Shown one piece after another: positions 24,424 through 32,121 of a DNA stretch of 64,000 nt. The DNA comes from Bacteroidales bacterium. Lineage in GTDB: Bacteria > Bacteroidota > Bacteroidia > Bacteroidales > UBA932. Made by a program: the position numbers and the translations under genes. Numbering within the stretch: the first letter of the stretch is position 1; every line of letters starts with the position of its first letter. Location: positions 62,001 through 126,000 of the forward strand of contig JAFXVX010000003.1 of assembly GCA_017534745.1 (NCBI GenBank), in the 5' to 3' direction. The notes under the pieces were generated by a model that searched no databases, was not told the DNA's origin, and was given only the letters and a program-made list of their open reading frames with translations.

Positions 24424-25419
24424 ATGAAAGTTGCACTAGTCGGAGCCACGGGCCTTGTTGGGCGCAGGATGCTCCAGGTACTTGAAGAAAGGAAGTTTCC
24501 CGTGACGGAGCTGCTGCCGGTGGCTTCGGAAAAGTCGGTGGGGCGCAAAGTGTCCTTTGGCGGGAAGGAATGGACGGTCATCAGGCCGGAGGAGGCGATT
24601 GCGGCCCGGCCGGCCCTGGCGCTTTTCAGCGCTGGCGGAGCGGTTTCACAGGAGCTCGCCCCGAAGTTTGCCGCCGTCGGCTGCCGTGTCGTGGATAACT
24701 CCTCTTTCTGGAGGATGGATCCCACCAAGAAGCTGGTGGTCCCGGAGATCAACGGCGACGTCATCGGTCCGGACGACTATATCATCGCCAACCCCAACTG
24801 CTCGACCATCCAGATGGTGATGGCCCTTGCCCCGCTGGAGAAGGAGTATGGTATCAAGCGTATAGTTGTATCCACCTACCAGAGCGTCACCGGGACCGGT
24901 TACAAGGCCATCGCCCAGATGAACGCCGAGCGTGCCGGCGAGACCGACGTGGAAAGGATATATCCTTATCCCATAGACCAGAACATACTTCCCCACATCG
25001 ATTCCTTCCTCGAAAACGGCTACACAAAGGAGGAGATGAAGATGGTCAACGAGACCCGCAAGATTCTCAGGGACGATGACATCGCCATAACGGCGACGAC
25101 CGTCCGCGTCCCCGTCCAGGGCGGCCACTCCGAGTCGGTTAACGTCGAGCTCCGTAAGCCCTTCACCCTCGAAAGGGTGCGGGAGCTTCTGGAGGCGATG
25201 CCCGGGGTCACGGTGCAGGACGACCCCTCGAAGAAGCTCTATCCGATGCCGCTCTACGCCTGGGGCAAGGACGACGTCTTCGTCGGCCGCATCCGCCGCG
25301 ACTTCTCCGCCGAGAACGCCATCAACTTCTGGTGCGTCAGCGACAACCTCCGCAAAGGCGCCGCGACCAACGCCGTCCAGATCGCCCAGCTCCTGCAGGA
25401 GAAGGGGTTTATCAAATAG
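24424..25419 (+). CDS. asd: Aspartate-semialdehyde dehydrogenase
   Basis: 331 residues. NADP-binding GATGLVGRRMLQVLEER is at the N-terminus, the nucleophilic Cys is in NPNCSTIQM, and the later catalytic region RVPVQGGHSESVNVE is intact. It reduces aspartyl phosphate to the semialdehyde used by dapA and homoserine dehydrogenase. It lies between thrA and dapD with gaps of 1 and 4 bases, a clear operon. Confidence 0.96.
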   Translation: MKVALVGATGLVGRRMLQVLEERKFPVTELLPVASEKSVGRKVSFGGKEWTVIRPEEAIAARPALALFSAGGAVSQELAPKFAAVGCRVVDNSSFWRMDPTKKLVVPEINGDVIGPDDYIIANPNCSTIQMVMALAPLEKEYGIKRIVVSTYQSVTGTGYKAIAQMNAERAGETDVERIYPYPIDQNILPHIDSFLENGYTKEEMKMVNETRKILRDDDIAITATTVRVPVQGGHSESVNVELRKPFTLERVRELLEAMPGVTVQDDPSKKLYPMPLYAWGKDDVFVGRIRRDFSAENAINFWCVSDNLRKGAATNAVQIAQLLQEKGFIK

Positions 25420-25423
25420 AATT

Positions 25424-26203
25424 ATGGAAAACATTACAATAGAACGCTTTAATGAAGTAATCGCCGCACTGGAAAAGGGCGAACTGAGGGTCGCCGAGAA
25501 GGTGGACGGCGAGTGGAAAGTCAATGCGTGGGTCAAAGAGGTTATCCTTGCCGGATTCCGCCTCGGGGCCATAAAGGATATGTCCGATGGACAGTTCTCT
25601 TTCTTCGACAAGGACACGTTCCCGGTGAGGAAGTTCACGGCGGAAGACGGGGTGCGGATAGTTCCCGGCGGGAGCAGCATACGCCGCGGCGCGTACCTTG
25701 CGCCCGGCTCCATCGTGATGCCCCCGGCCTATGTCAATGTCGGCGCCTACGTCGGCGAGGGCACGATGGTGGACTCCCACGTCACCATCGGCTCCTGCGC
25801 CCAGGTCGGCCGCCACATCCACATCTCCGCCTCGACCCAGATCGGCGGCGTCCTTGAGCCCGCCGGCGCCATGCCGACCATCATCGAGGACGGCGCCTTT
25901 ATCGGCGGCAACTGCGGCATCTATGAGGGCACCATAGTCCAGGAAGGCGCCGTTATTGCTTCCGGTGTTATAATTACTTCATCCACAGCAGTTTTCGACG
26001 CGACGACAGGAGAGTTTATCCGCCGCAATGCGGACGGCCGCATCGTGATTCCGCGCGGCGCCGTCGTCGTCTCCGGCAGCAAGCCGATCGTCCGTGACGG
26101 AAAGCCCCTTGAGAGCGGCGTCCACCTCTACTGCCCCGTCATCGTCAAATACCGCGACGACAAGACCTCCGGGTCCGTGAGGCTGGAGGATCTGCTGCGG
26201 TAG
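25424..26203 (+). CDS. dapD: Tetrahydrodipicolinate N-succinyltransferase
   Basis: 259 residues. The helical N-terminus is followed by left-handed beta-helix hexapeptide repeats (GAYLAPGSIVMPPAYVNVG, VGEGTMVDSHVTIGSCAQVG) and the family motif GGVLEPAGAMPTIIEDGAFI. It succinylates tetrahydrodipicolinate, showing that this organism uses the succinylase route rather than the DapL route. It ends the thrA-asd-dapD operon. The TAG stop abuts a half copy of the palindromic element and then a terminator. Confidence 0.95.
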   Translation: MENITIERFNEVIAALEKGELRVAEKVDGEWKVNAWVKEVILAGFRLGAIKDMSDGQFSFFDKDTFPVRKFTAEDGVRIVPGGSSIRRGAYLAPGSIVMPPAYVNVGAYVGEGTMVDSHVTIGSCAQVGRHIHISASTQIGGVLEPAGAMPTIIEDGAFIGGNCGIYEGTIVQEGAVIASGVIITSSTAVFDATTGEFIRRNADGRIVIPRGAVVVSGSKPIVRDGKPLESGVHLYCPVIVKYRDDKTSGSVRLEDLLR

Positions 26204-26238
26204 GAGATACACTCGCCCCTCCGGGGCTCGGTATGACA
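26203..26238 (+). repeat. Half palindromic element, copy 3 (dapD 3' end)
   Basis: 36 bp: GGAGATACACTCG, a CCCCTCCGGGG mini-hairpin and CTCGGTATGACA. It matches the right arm of copy 1 (7987-8020). Its first base is the last base of the dapD stop codon, so it lies wholly in the 3' untranslated region, just before a terminator. Confidence 0.75.
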
Positions 26239-26241
26239 AAA

Positions 26242-26272
26242 AACGACTGTCCAGTGTGACGGTCGTTTTTTA
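26242..26272 (+). terminator. Terminator of the thrA-asd-dapD operon
   Basis: AACGACTGTC (26242-26251) pairs with GACGGTCGTT (26258-26267), with one G-U pair and a 6-base loop, followed by a run of T. Confidence 0.8.
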
Positions 26273-26298
26273 TTGTTGAAAAAATTGTTGAAAACTGA

Positions 26299-26328
26299 TT
26301 GAAAATCAGAAAAATAATCGTATATTTG
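26299..26328 (+). promoter_or_regulatory. Promoter of the ribosomal-protein operon
   Basis: TTG (26299-26301), 19 bases, then TATATTTG (26321-26328): a full Bacteroidetes -33/-7 promoter. The start site would be near 26335, giving a leader of about 50 nt. A CCCGC/GCGGG stem (26332-26336 with 26346-26350) would sit at the very 5' end of the message. Confidence 0.8.
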
Positions 26329-26386
26329 CAGCCCGCAAAATGTGCGCGGGATAGATAAATTATTAATTAACAATTAGTTACACCAC

Positions 26387-27013
26387 ATGCCTGGATTAAT
26401 TGGAAAGAAAGTCGGAATGATTTCCGTCTTTGGTGCTGATGGAAAAAATATTCCATGCACCGTTGTTGAGGCTGGTCCGTGTGTTGTCACGCAGGTGCGT
26501 ACGGTAGAAAAAGATGGTTATGCCGCCGTACAGCTTGCCTATGACGAAAAGAAAGAGAAGCACACCAGCGAGGCCCTCAAAGGCCACTTCGAAAAGGCAG
26601 GAACCACTCCCAAAAAGAAGCTCGTCGAATTTCCGGCCGACTTCGCGGGAGAACTCAAGCTCGGCGACACCGTCACGCTTGCAGACGTCATCACTGAGGG
26701 CGTCGAATTCGTTGACATCGTCGGCACGTCCAAGGGTAAAGGCTTCCAGGGCGTCGTAAAGCGCCACGGATTCGCCGGTGTCGGCGGCCGCACCCACGGC
26801 CAGCACAACCGTCTCCGTCACCCCGGTTCAATGGGTGCATCCTCATGGCCTTCACGCGTTTTCCCCGGAATGCGCATGGCAGGACACATGGGTGCTGAGA
26901 GAGTCAAGGTTTTCAACCTTCAGGTTGTCAAGGTCATCCCCGAGAACAATCTTCTCGTTGTCAAGGGCTCTGTTCCCGGAGCCAAAGGTTCTTATTTAAT
27001 TTTGGAGGCGTAA
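26387..27013 (+). CDS. rplC: 50S ribosomal protein L3
   Basis: 208 residues beginning [15 protein letters not shown]. The conserved L3 signature [20 protein letters not shown] is followed by [20 protein letters not shown], the loop with the methylated Gln region near the peptidyl-transferase centre. It is the first gene of its operon, directly behind a strong promoter; rpsJ is not upstream, unlike the usual S10 operon. Confidence 0.97.
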   Translation: MPGLIGKKVGMISVFGADGKNIPCTVVEAGPCVVTQVRTVEKDGYAAVQLAYDEKKEKHTSEALKGHFEKAGTTPKKKLVEFPADFAGELKLGDTVTLADVITEGVEFVDIVGTSKGKGFQGVVKRHGFAGVGGRTHGQHNRLRHPGSMGASSWPSRVFPGMRMAGHMGAERVKVFNLQVVKVIPENNLLVVKGSVPGAKGSYLILEA

Positions 27014-27016
27014 GTT

Positions 27017-27643
27017 ATGGAACTGAATGTTTTGAAGATCGACGGTACCCCTTCCGGAAAGAAGGTCGTCCTTGACGAAAAAGTCTTCGGCATTGAGCCC
27101 AACGATCACGTTATCTGGCTCGACGTCGTCCAGTATCTCGCCAACCAGCGCCAGGGCACTGCCAAGGCCAAGGATCGCAGCGAGGTCGCTTACTCCACCA
27201 AGAAGCTCGGTCGCCAGAAAGGCGGCGGCGGTGCACGTCACGGTTCCCTCAAGGCCGGCATCTTCGTCGGCGGCGGAAACATCCACGGCCCCAAGCCGCG
27301 CGACTATCGCACCAAGCTCAACAAGAAGGTCAAGCAGCTCGCCCGCTTCTCCGCCCTGTCCTACAAGGCTAAGGAAGAGAGCATCGTGCTTGTCGAACCC
27401 TTCGCTATGGAAGCCCCGAAGACCAAGGAGTTCCTCTCCATCCTCTCCGCCATCAAGGCCGGTGACAGGAAAGTCCTCTTTGTCCTCCCTTCCAACTCCG
27501 AGAACATTTATCTTTCATCCAGAAACCTCCAGAATGTGAAGGTGATCACCGTGGACGAGATCAACACCTACGAGATTATGAACGCCAAGTCGCTCGTTCT
27601 CGTTGACGGCGTCCAGGACATCCTCTCATCCAGGGTAAAGTAA
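27017..27643 (+). CDS. rplD: 50S ribosomal protein L4
   Basis: 208 residues. L4 assembles early in the large subunit and lines the exit tunnel through its extended loop (RSEVAYSTKKLGRQKGGGGA then RHGS and IFVGGGNIHGPKPRDY). The C-terminal lobe has LVLVDGVQDILSSRVK. It starts 3 bases after rplC. No S10-type attenuator leader could be recognised upstream of rplC, so L4 autoregulation of the E. coli kind is not suggested. Confidence 0.96.
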   Translation: MELNVLKIDGTPSGKKVVLDEKVFGIEPNDHVIWLDVVQYLANQRQGTAKAKDRSEVAYSTKKLGRQKGGGGARHGSLKAGIFVGGGNIHGPKPRDYRTKLNKKVKQLARFSALSYKAKEESIVLVEPFAMEAPKTKEFLSILSAIKAGDRKVLFVLPSNSENIYLSSRNLQNVKVITVDEINTYEIMNAKSLVLVDGVQDILSSRVK

Positions 27644-27648
27644 AGGAG
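27642..27648 (+). promoter_or_regulatory. Strong Shine-Dalgarno before rplW
   Basis: AAAGGAG overlaps the rplD stop and sits 8 bases before the rplW ATG. Such sites are rare in this window; the same motif with the same spacing precedes rplB. Confidence 0.7.
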
Positions 27649-27656
27649 ACCGAACA

Positions 27657-27947
27657 ATGGGAATTCTACTCAAACCTATAGTCACGGAGAAACTCACCAC
27701 TGAGACCGAGAAGCGCAACCGCTACGGCTTCATCGTGGACCGCTCCGCCAACAAGATCGAGATCAAGGCCGCCGTCGAGCAGGCTTACGGAGTCAACGTT
27801 GAGTCCGTCAACACCGTCAATTATCACGGCAAGAGGAAGCAGCGCTACACCAAGGCCGGCATCCTCCGCGGAAGGGCCAACCACTTCAAGAAGGCTTACG
27901 TCACTCTCGCAGGTGATGATAAGATCGATTTCTACGCTAACATCTAA
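27657..27947 (+). CDS. rplW: 50S ribosomal protein L23
   Basis: 96 residues with the L23 core ILLKPIVTEKLTTETEKRNR, FIVDRSANKIEIKAAVEQAY and VNTVNYHGKRKQRY. L23 sits at the tunnel exit and is the docking site for trigger factor and SRP. It has a strong Shine-Dalgarno sequence at its start, unlike most genes here. Operon position between rplD and rplB is canonical. Confidence 0.96.
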   Translation: MGILLKPIVTEKLTTETEKRNRYGFIVDRSANKIEIKAAVEQAYGVNVESVNTVNYHGKRKQRYTKAGILRGRANHFKKAYVTLAGDDKIDFYANI

Positions 27948-27952
27948 AGGAG
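27946..27952 (+). promoter_or_regulatory. Strong Shine-Dalgarno before rplB
   Basis: AAAGGAG overlaps the rplW stop and lies 8 bases before the rplB ATG, an almost exact copy of the rplW translation start region. Confidence 0.7.
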
Positions 27953-27960
27953 ACTGAACT

Positions 27961-28785
27961 ATGGCAATCAAGAAATACAAACCGGTAACCCCCGGTCAGA
28001 GGAACAAAGCCATCAGCGCTTTCGACGAGATTACCGCGAAGAAGCCCTACAAGGGTCTCCTTACTCCTATCAAGTCAACAGGCGGCCGCAACAACACAGG
28101 CCAGATGACCGTCCGCTATCGCGGCGGCGGCCACAAGAGGATGTACCGTATCATCGACTTCCTCCGCGACAAAGATGCCTGCAAGGCCACTGTCCTTACT
28201 ATTGAATACGATCCTAACCGCAGCGCCCGTATCGCTCTCGTCCAGTATGAGGACGGTGAGAAGAGGTACATCATCGCTCCTGCGGGTCTCAAGGTCGGCC
28301 AGATTGTCGAGTCCGGGTGCGGTGTCGCCCCCGAAATGGGCAACTGCCTTCCTCTCAGCGAAATTCCTGTAGGTACGCTCGTCCACGCCATCGAGCTCCG
28401 TCCCGGCCAGGGTGCCGCAATGGCCCGTTCCGCCGGTACGTTCGCACAGCTCGCCGCACGTGAAGGCAAGTACGCTATCCTCCGTCTCCCTTCGGGCGAG
28501 ACCAGGATGGTCCCCGCTACCTGCCGTGCGACCGTGGGCACCGTGTCCAACGCAGATCACAACCTGGAGTCCGACGGCAAGGCGGGACGCACCCGTCACC
28601 TCGGCCGCAGGCCTCACAACAGGGGCGTCGTCATGAACCCCCACGATCACCCGATGGGTGGTGGTGAAGGCCGCGCCTCCGGTGGTCACCCTCGTTCCCG
28701 TAAGGGCCTCCCTGCAAAGGGATACAAGACCCGCAACCCGAAGGCGACTTCCAACAGGTTCATCATTGAAAGAAGAAAGAAGTAA
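27961..28785 (+). CDS. rplB: 50S ribosomal protein L2
   Basis: 274 residues, full length. L2 is needed for subunit association and peptidyl transfer. Visible conserved parts are [31 protein letters not shown], and the C-terminal [20 protein letters not shown] containing the conserved His. It is preceded by AAAGGAG and followed 20 bases later by rpsS. Confidence 0.98.
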   Translation: MAIKKYKPVTPGQRNKAISAFDEITAKKPYKGLLTPIKSTGGRNNTGQMTVRYRGGGHKRMYRIIDFLRDKDACKATVLTIEYDPNRSARIALVQYEDGEKRYIIAPAGLKVGQIVESGCGVAPEMGNCLPLSEIPVGTLVHAIELRPGQGAAMARSAGTFAQLAAREGKYAILRLPSGETRMVPATCRATVGTVSNADHNLESDGKAGRTRHLGRRPHNRGVVMNPHDHPMGGGEGRASGGHPRSRKGLPAKGYKTRNPKATSNRFIIERRKK

Positions 28786-28805
28786 CGGAATTAAACTGAA
28801 GAATT

Positions 28806-29078
28806 ATGAGTCGTTCACTTAAAAAAGGACCGTATATCCAGGAAGCCCTGGAGAAAAGGATTCTCGCTATGAATGATGGCGGCCACAAGAAAGAGGTCGT
28901 CAAGACCTGGTCCCGCGCCAGCATGATCTCCCCTGATTTCGTCGGTCACACCATCGCAGTTCATAACGGCAACAAGTTTATTCCGGTCTATGTAACTGAA
29001 AATATGGTCGGCCACAAACTCGGAGAGTTCGCTCCCACGCGTACTTTCAGGGGCCACTCAGGCAATAACAAGAAATAA
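28806..29078 (+). CDS. rpsS: 30S ribosomal protein S19
   Basis: 90 residues: [20 protein letters not shown] at the N-terminus and [20 protein letters not shown] in the centre, ending with [20 protein letters not shown], all typical of S19, which binds the 3' head of 16S rRNA with S13. It lies in the standard order between L2 and L22. No Shine-Dalgarno is present. Confidence 0.97.
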   Translation: MSRSLKKGPYIQEALEKRILAMNDGGHKKEVVKTWSRASMISPDFVGHTIAVHNGNKFIPVYVTENMVGHKLGEFAPTRTFRGHSGNNKK

Positions 29079-29089
29079 AGTTTGAAGCT

Positions 29090-29503
29090 ATGGGAAAAAG
29101 AAAAAGATTAATGGCTGAGAGGCTCAAAGAGGCCAAGAAGCAGACCGCTATAGCTAAACTCAAGGAAATCCCCACCTCCCCCCGCAAGATGCGCCTCGTC
29201 GCAGACACCGTCAGGGGTGTTGAGGTCAACCACGCTCTCGATCTCCTGAAGTTCTCCAAGAGGGAGGCATCCACCCGTCTTGAGAAGCTCCTCCGCAGCG
29301 CCATCGCTGCCTGGGAAGCCAAGAACCAGGATCGTTCCGGCGAGCTTGACAAGGGCAACGTCTATGTCAAGACCATCATGGTCGATGAAGGTCGTACGCT
29401 CAAGAGGATCCGCCCGTGCCCTCAGGGCCGCGCCGGCAGGATTCGCGAGCGTTCCAATCACGTGACCATCATTCTCGACGTCAAACAAGCAGTGGAGGAA
29501 TAA
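29090..29503 (+). CDS. rplV: 50S ribosomal protein L22
   Basis: 137 residues. After a basic extension of about 25 residues (longer than E. coli, usual for Bacteroidetes) the core reads [19 protein letters not shown] and [20 protein letters not shown]; the tunnel hairpin is [20 protein letters not shown]. It starts 11 bases after rpsS and ends 3 bases before rpsC. Confidence 0.96.
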   Translation: MGKRKRLMAERLKEAKKQTAIAKLKEIPTSPRKMRLVADTVRGVEVNHALDLLKFSKREASTRLEKLLRSAIAAWEAKNQDRSGELDKGNVYVKTIMVDEGRTLKRIRPCPQGRAGRIRERSNHVTIILDVKQAVEE

Positions 29504-29506
29504 GCT

Positions 29507-30259
29507 ATGGGACAGAAAACCAATCCAATCAGCAACAGAATCGGTATCACCCGCGGTTGGGATTCCAACTGGGTGGGTGGCAACTACCCCGAGAAAATCA
29601 AGGAAGATTACGACATCCGTAAATATCTCCAGAACCGTCTTGCAAAGGCCAGCCTCTCCAGGATTATCATCGAGAGGACCCTTAAGCTCATCACCGTCAC
29701 CATCCACGCGGCCCGTCCCGGTTTCATCATCGGCAAGGGCGGCCAGGAGGTCGATCGTCTGAAGGAAGAGCTCAAGAAGGTCACCAAGAAGGACGTCCAG
29801 ATCAACATCTTCGAGGTCAAGAGGCCGGAAGTCGATGCCACCATCGTGGCCGACTCCATCGCCCGTCAGATCGAGGGCCGCGTGTCCTACCGCCGCGCCA
29901 TCAAGATGGCTATCGCCACCGCGATGAGGGTCGGTGCCGAGGGCATCAAGGTCCAGATCAGCGGCCGCGTCGGCGGTGCTGAAATGGCACGCAGCGAGAT
30001 GTTCAAGGAAGGCCGTACCCCGCTCCACACTTTCCGTGCTGACATCGACTACGCTCTCGCTATCGCGAGCACGAAGGTCGGCGCCCTCGGAATCAAGGTG
30101 TGGATCTGCAACGGCGAGAAGTTCGGAAAGCAGGATCTTTCCCCGAACGCCGGCATGGCTTCTTCGCAGGCTCCCGCACAGGGTGGCCGTCGCGGAGAGC
30201 GCGGAGGCCGTCGTGACGGCCGCCGTGGAGGCGACCGCCGCGGAGGCGACCGCAGGTAG
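29507..30259 (+). CDS. rpsC: 30S ribosomal protein S3 with Arg/Gly-rich tail
   Basis: 250 residues. The KH domain motif is [20 protein letters not shown] and the C-terminal S3 domain includes [20 protein letters not shown] and [10 protein letters not shown]. From about residue 222 it ends in a low-complexity tail of Arg, Gly and Asp ([20 protein letters not shown]), absent from E. coli S3. It is the last gene of the operon: rplP and the rest of the S10/spc genes do not follow, and a hairpin terminator does. Confidence 0.96.
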   Translation: MGQKTNPISNRIGITRGWDSNWVGGNYPEKIKEDYDIRKYLQNRLAKASLSRIIIERTLKLITVTIHAARPGFIIGKGGQEVDRLKEELKKVTKKDVQINIFEVKRPEVDATIVADSIARQIEGRVSYRRAIKMAIATAMRVGAEGIKVQISGRVGGAEMARSEMFKEGRTPLHTFRADIDYALAIASTKVGALGIKVWICNGEKFGKQDLSPNAGMASSQAPAQGGRRGERGGRRDGRRGGDRRGGDRR

Positions 30260-30282
30260 GATTTATCCTTCCTGTTTACAAG

Positions 30283-30310
30283 GAGAGCGACCCTTAGCGG
30301 GGCCGCTCTC
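30283..30310 (+). terminator. Hairpin terminator after rpsC
   Basis: GAGAGCG (30283-30289) and CGCTCTC (30304-30310) with inner CCC/GGG pairs form a strong stem between the convergent rpsC and lpxH stops. The following sequence is only moderately T-rich. It could serve both directions. Confidence 0.6.
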
Positions 30311-30315
30311 TCTGT

Positions 30316-31038
30316 TTATGCTCTCGTGATTCCCTCGGAGGGGGTGTAACAGATCCAGTCGGAGCCGTCCATCCAGTCGTCGAGGATGAGTAGGCGCGCG
30401 CTGCCGACGGGCATGTCCACTTTGCAGTGGTAGTGGCCGAAGATGAAATAGTCGACGGGCTCGGGGAAGCTTTCGCAGAATTTATACAGGCGCTCGTCCT
30501 TGCCGCGGAAAGCGTATTTCTCGCTTTTTGCGAGGCGGCTGTGCTTGGACCAGTTGTTTCCGAGGCGGAAGGCGAACCAGGGGTGAAGCATCGAGAAAAG
30601 AACCTGTGCCGTACGGCAGTGGAAGAAGGCGCGGAGCATTTTGTAGCCGCGGTCGCCTTCTCCGAGGCCGTCGCCGTGGCCGATGCAGAAGCGCTTCCCG
30701 CAGATCTCGATTACGGCGGGCTGTGTCATGCGGATCATTCCGAGGGACTCGAAGTAGGAGTAAGACCAGATGTCGTGGTTCCCCTCAAAGAAACAAACCT
30801 TGACCCCTGCGTCTATAAGGTCCTGAATGGCAGCGAAAACCCTTGTGTAGCCCTTAGGTACAACATCCCTCCACTCGTACCAGAAATCCCAGATGTCCCC
30901 GAGAAGATAGAGCGTCTCCGTCTCTTCGGCAGGGATGCCCTTGAGGAAATCCACGAAGCGCTTCTCCCTCGCGGCCGGATCTTTCACATCCAGCCCGAGG
31001 TGGGTGTCCGATACGAAATATGTCCTTGTGCGCGTCAC
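30316..31038 (-). CDS. lpxH: UDP-2,3-diacylglucosamine diphosphatase
   Basis: 240 residues of calcineurin-like phosphoesterase; it makes lipid X in lipid A synthesis. Metal motifs in order: FVSDTHLGLD near the start, LLGDIWDFWYEW, GNHDIW, IGHGDG and FGHYHC. I start it at the GTG at 31038, which overlaps the uppP stop as GTGA; the longer open frame upstream runs through uppP in another frame. The lpxH gene is last in an ftsX-DUF3098-uppP-lpxH run. Confidence 0.88.
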   Translation of the reverse strand: MTRTRTYFVSDTHLGLDVKDPAAREKRFVDFLKGIPAEETETLYLLGDIWDFWYEWRDVVPKGYTRVFAAIQDLIDAGVKVCFFEGNHDIWSYSYFESLGMIRMTQPAVIEICGKRFCIGHGDGLGEGDRGYKMLRAFFHCRTAQVLFSMLHPWFAFRLGNNWSKHSRLAKSEKYAFRGKDERLYKFCESFPEPVDYFIFGHYHCKVDMPVGSARLLILDDWMDGSDWICYTPSEGITRA

Positions 31039-31859
31039 CGTCCGAATGCGAATATGAAGGTTGCCACCGCTACGCAGTAGAGGGCGAACCAGGAAAGTTT
31101 GGCCTTCCTTACCAGCGCGACCATCGCCTTGCAGGCGAGGAGGCCGGAGAGGAATGCGGCAATAAAGCCGAGGGCAAGGCACAGGGTGCTGATTTCACCG
31201 GAGAAGAAGTTGCCGGTGTCCCTGACGGATTTGAATACGTCGAGGGCCTGCTCTCCGATGATGGGCACGAGCACCATCAGGAAGGAGAACTGCGCCATCT
31301 CGCTGCGGCGGACGCCGGACATGAGGCCGGTCGCGATGGTGGTCCCGCTGCGGGAAAGGCCCGGGACGACGGCGAAGGCCTGGCCGATGCCGACGATGAA
31401 GGCCTGCAGGTAGGAGATGCCGTTACGGTGCTTGTTTTCCCGGACCCAGCCTTCGGGGCTGGAGGCGAAGTCGGAGAAGAAGAGGAGCGCGGCCGTCACG
31501 TAGAGTGACGCGCCGACGATGAGAAGGCTGTCGCCGAAGAGGCCTTCGACGGCGTCTTTGAAAAAGAAGCCGACAACGGCCACCGGAATCATCGAGACGA
31601 TGAGTTTGCAGATGTAGTCGGTCTCATCGTTCCATTTGAACTTGAAAAGGCCTTTCAGCAGAGACCAGATGGCGCCCCAGAAGACCACGATGGTGCTGAG
31701 GACGGTCCCGAAGTGGACCAGCACCGTGAAATCGAGAAATCCTTCGCCGTCAATGCCGAACAACTCTTTTGCAATCATCAGATGCCCGCTGGAGGAGACC
31801 GGAAGAAACTCCGTCAGCCCCTGCACTATCCCGAGCAAGATTGCCTGCCACCACTCCAT
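31035..31859 (-). CDS. uppP: Undecaprenyl-diphosphatase UppP/BacA
   Basis: 274 residues with about eight hydrophobic helices. Signature motifs are GIVQGLTEFLPVSSSGHLMI and VVPGLSRSGTTIATGL, carrying the catalytic Glu and Arg. It recycles the lipid carrier for peptidoglycan and O-antigen. It lies 3 bases after the DUF3098 gene and overlaps lpxH by 4 bases. Confidence 0.96.
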   Translation of the reverse strand: MEWWQAILLGIVQGLTEFLPVSSSGHLMIAKELFGIDGEGFLDFTVLVHFGTVLSTIVVFWGAIWSLLKGLFKFKWNDETDYICKLIVSMIPVAVVGFFFKDAVEGLFGDSLLIVGASLYVTAALLFFSDFASSPEGWVRENKHRNGISYLQAFIVGIGQAFAVVPGLSRSGTTIATGLMSGVRRSEMAQFSFLMVLVPIIGEQALDVFKSVRDTGNFFSGEISTLCLALGFIAAFLSGLLACKAMVALVRKAKLSWFALYCVAVATFIFAFGR

Positions 31860-31862
31860 ATC

Positions 31863-32117
31863 TTAATCTTCTTTACGGCGGCCCATTATTGCCGCTATTT
31901 CTATGACAATGCCGCAGATGATCACGATCGGCGCAGCGACCAGCCTCCTGGCATCGAACATCGCATAATTGAACACATCCGGATCCTTGCTCCCGCCTCC
32001 CGACAGCAGTATAAACCCTGCAATCATCACTATCAACCCCGCTATCATCAGCCGCAGGCCCTTTTTCGTAATAGCCATCTTCGCGCTATCCGGTTTGTCT
32101 TGTTTCTTTACAGCCAT
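31863..32117 (-). CDS. DUF3098 small membrane protein
   Basis: 84 residues from the ATG at 32117, four bases after ftsX. A basic N-terminus (MAVKKQDKPDSAKMAITKKG) is followed by two transmembrane helices, LRLMIAGLIVMIAGFILLSG and VAAPIVIICGIVIEIAAIM, separated by GGGSKDPDVFNYAMFDARRL. This gene is regularly found between ftsX and uppP in Bacteroidetes. Its function is not known; the context suggests a role in division or wall synthesis. Confidence 0.8.
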   Translation of the reverse strand: MAVKKQDKPDSAKMAITKKGLRLMIAGLIVMIAGFILLSGGGSKDPDVFNYAMFDARRLVAAPIVIICGIVIEIAAIMGRRKED

Positions 32118-32121
32118 ATCT

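Noticed and set aside
30316..31182. Longer lpxH start at 31182
   Set aside because: The extra 48 residues overlap uppP in another frame and are not related to LpxH. The GTG at 31038 gives the GTGA overlap and the normal N-terminus.
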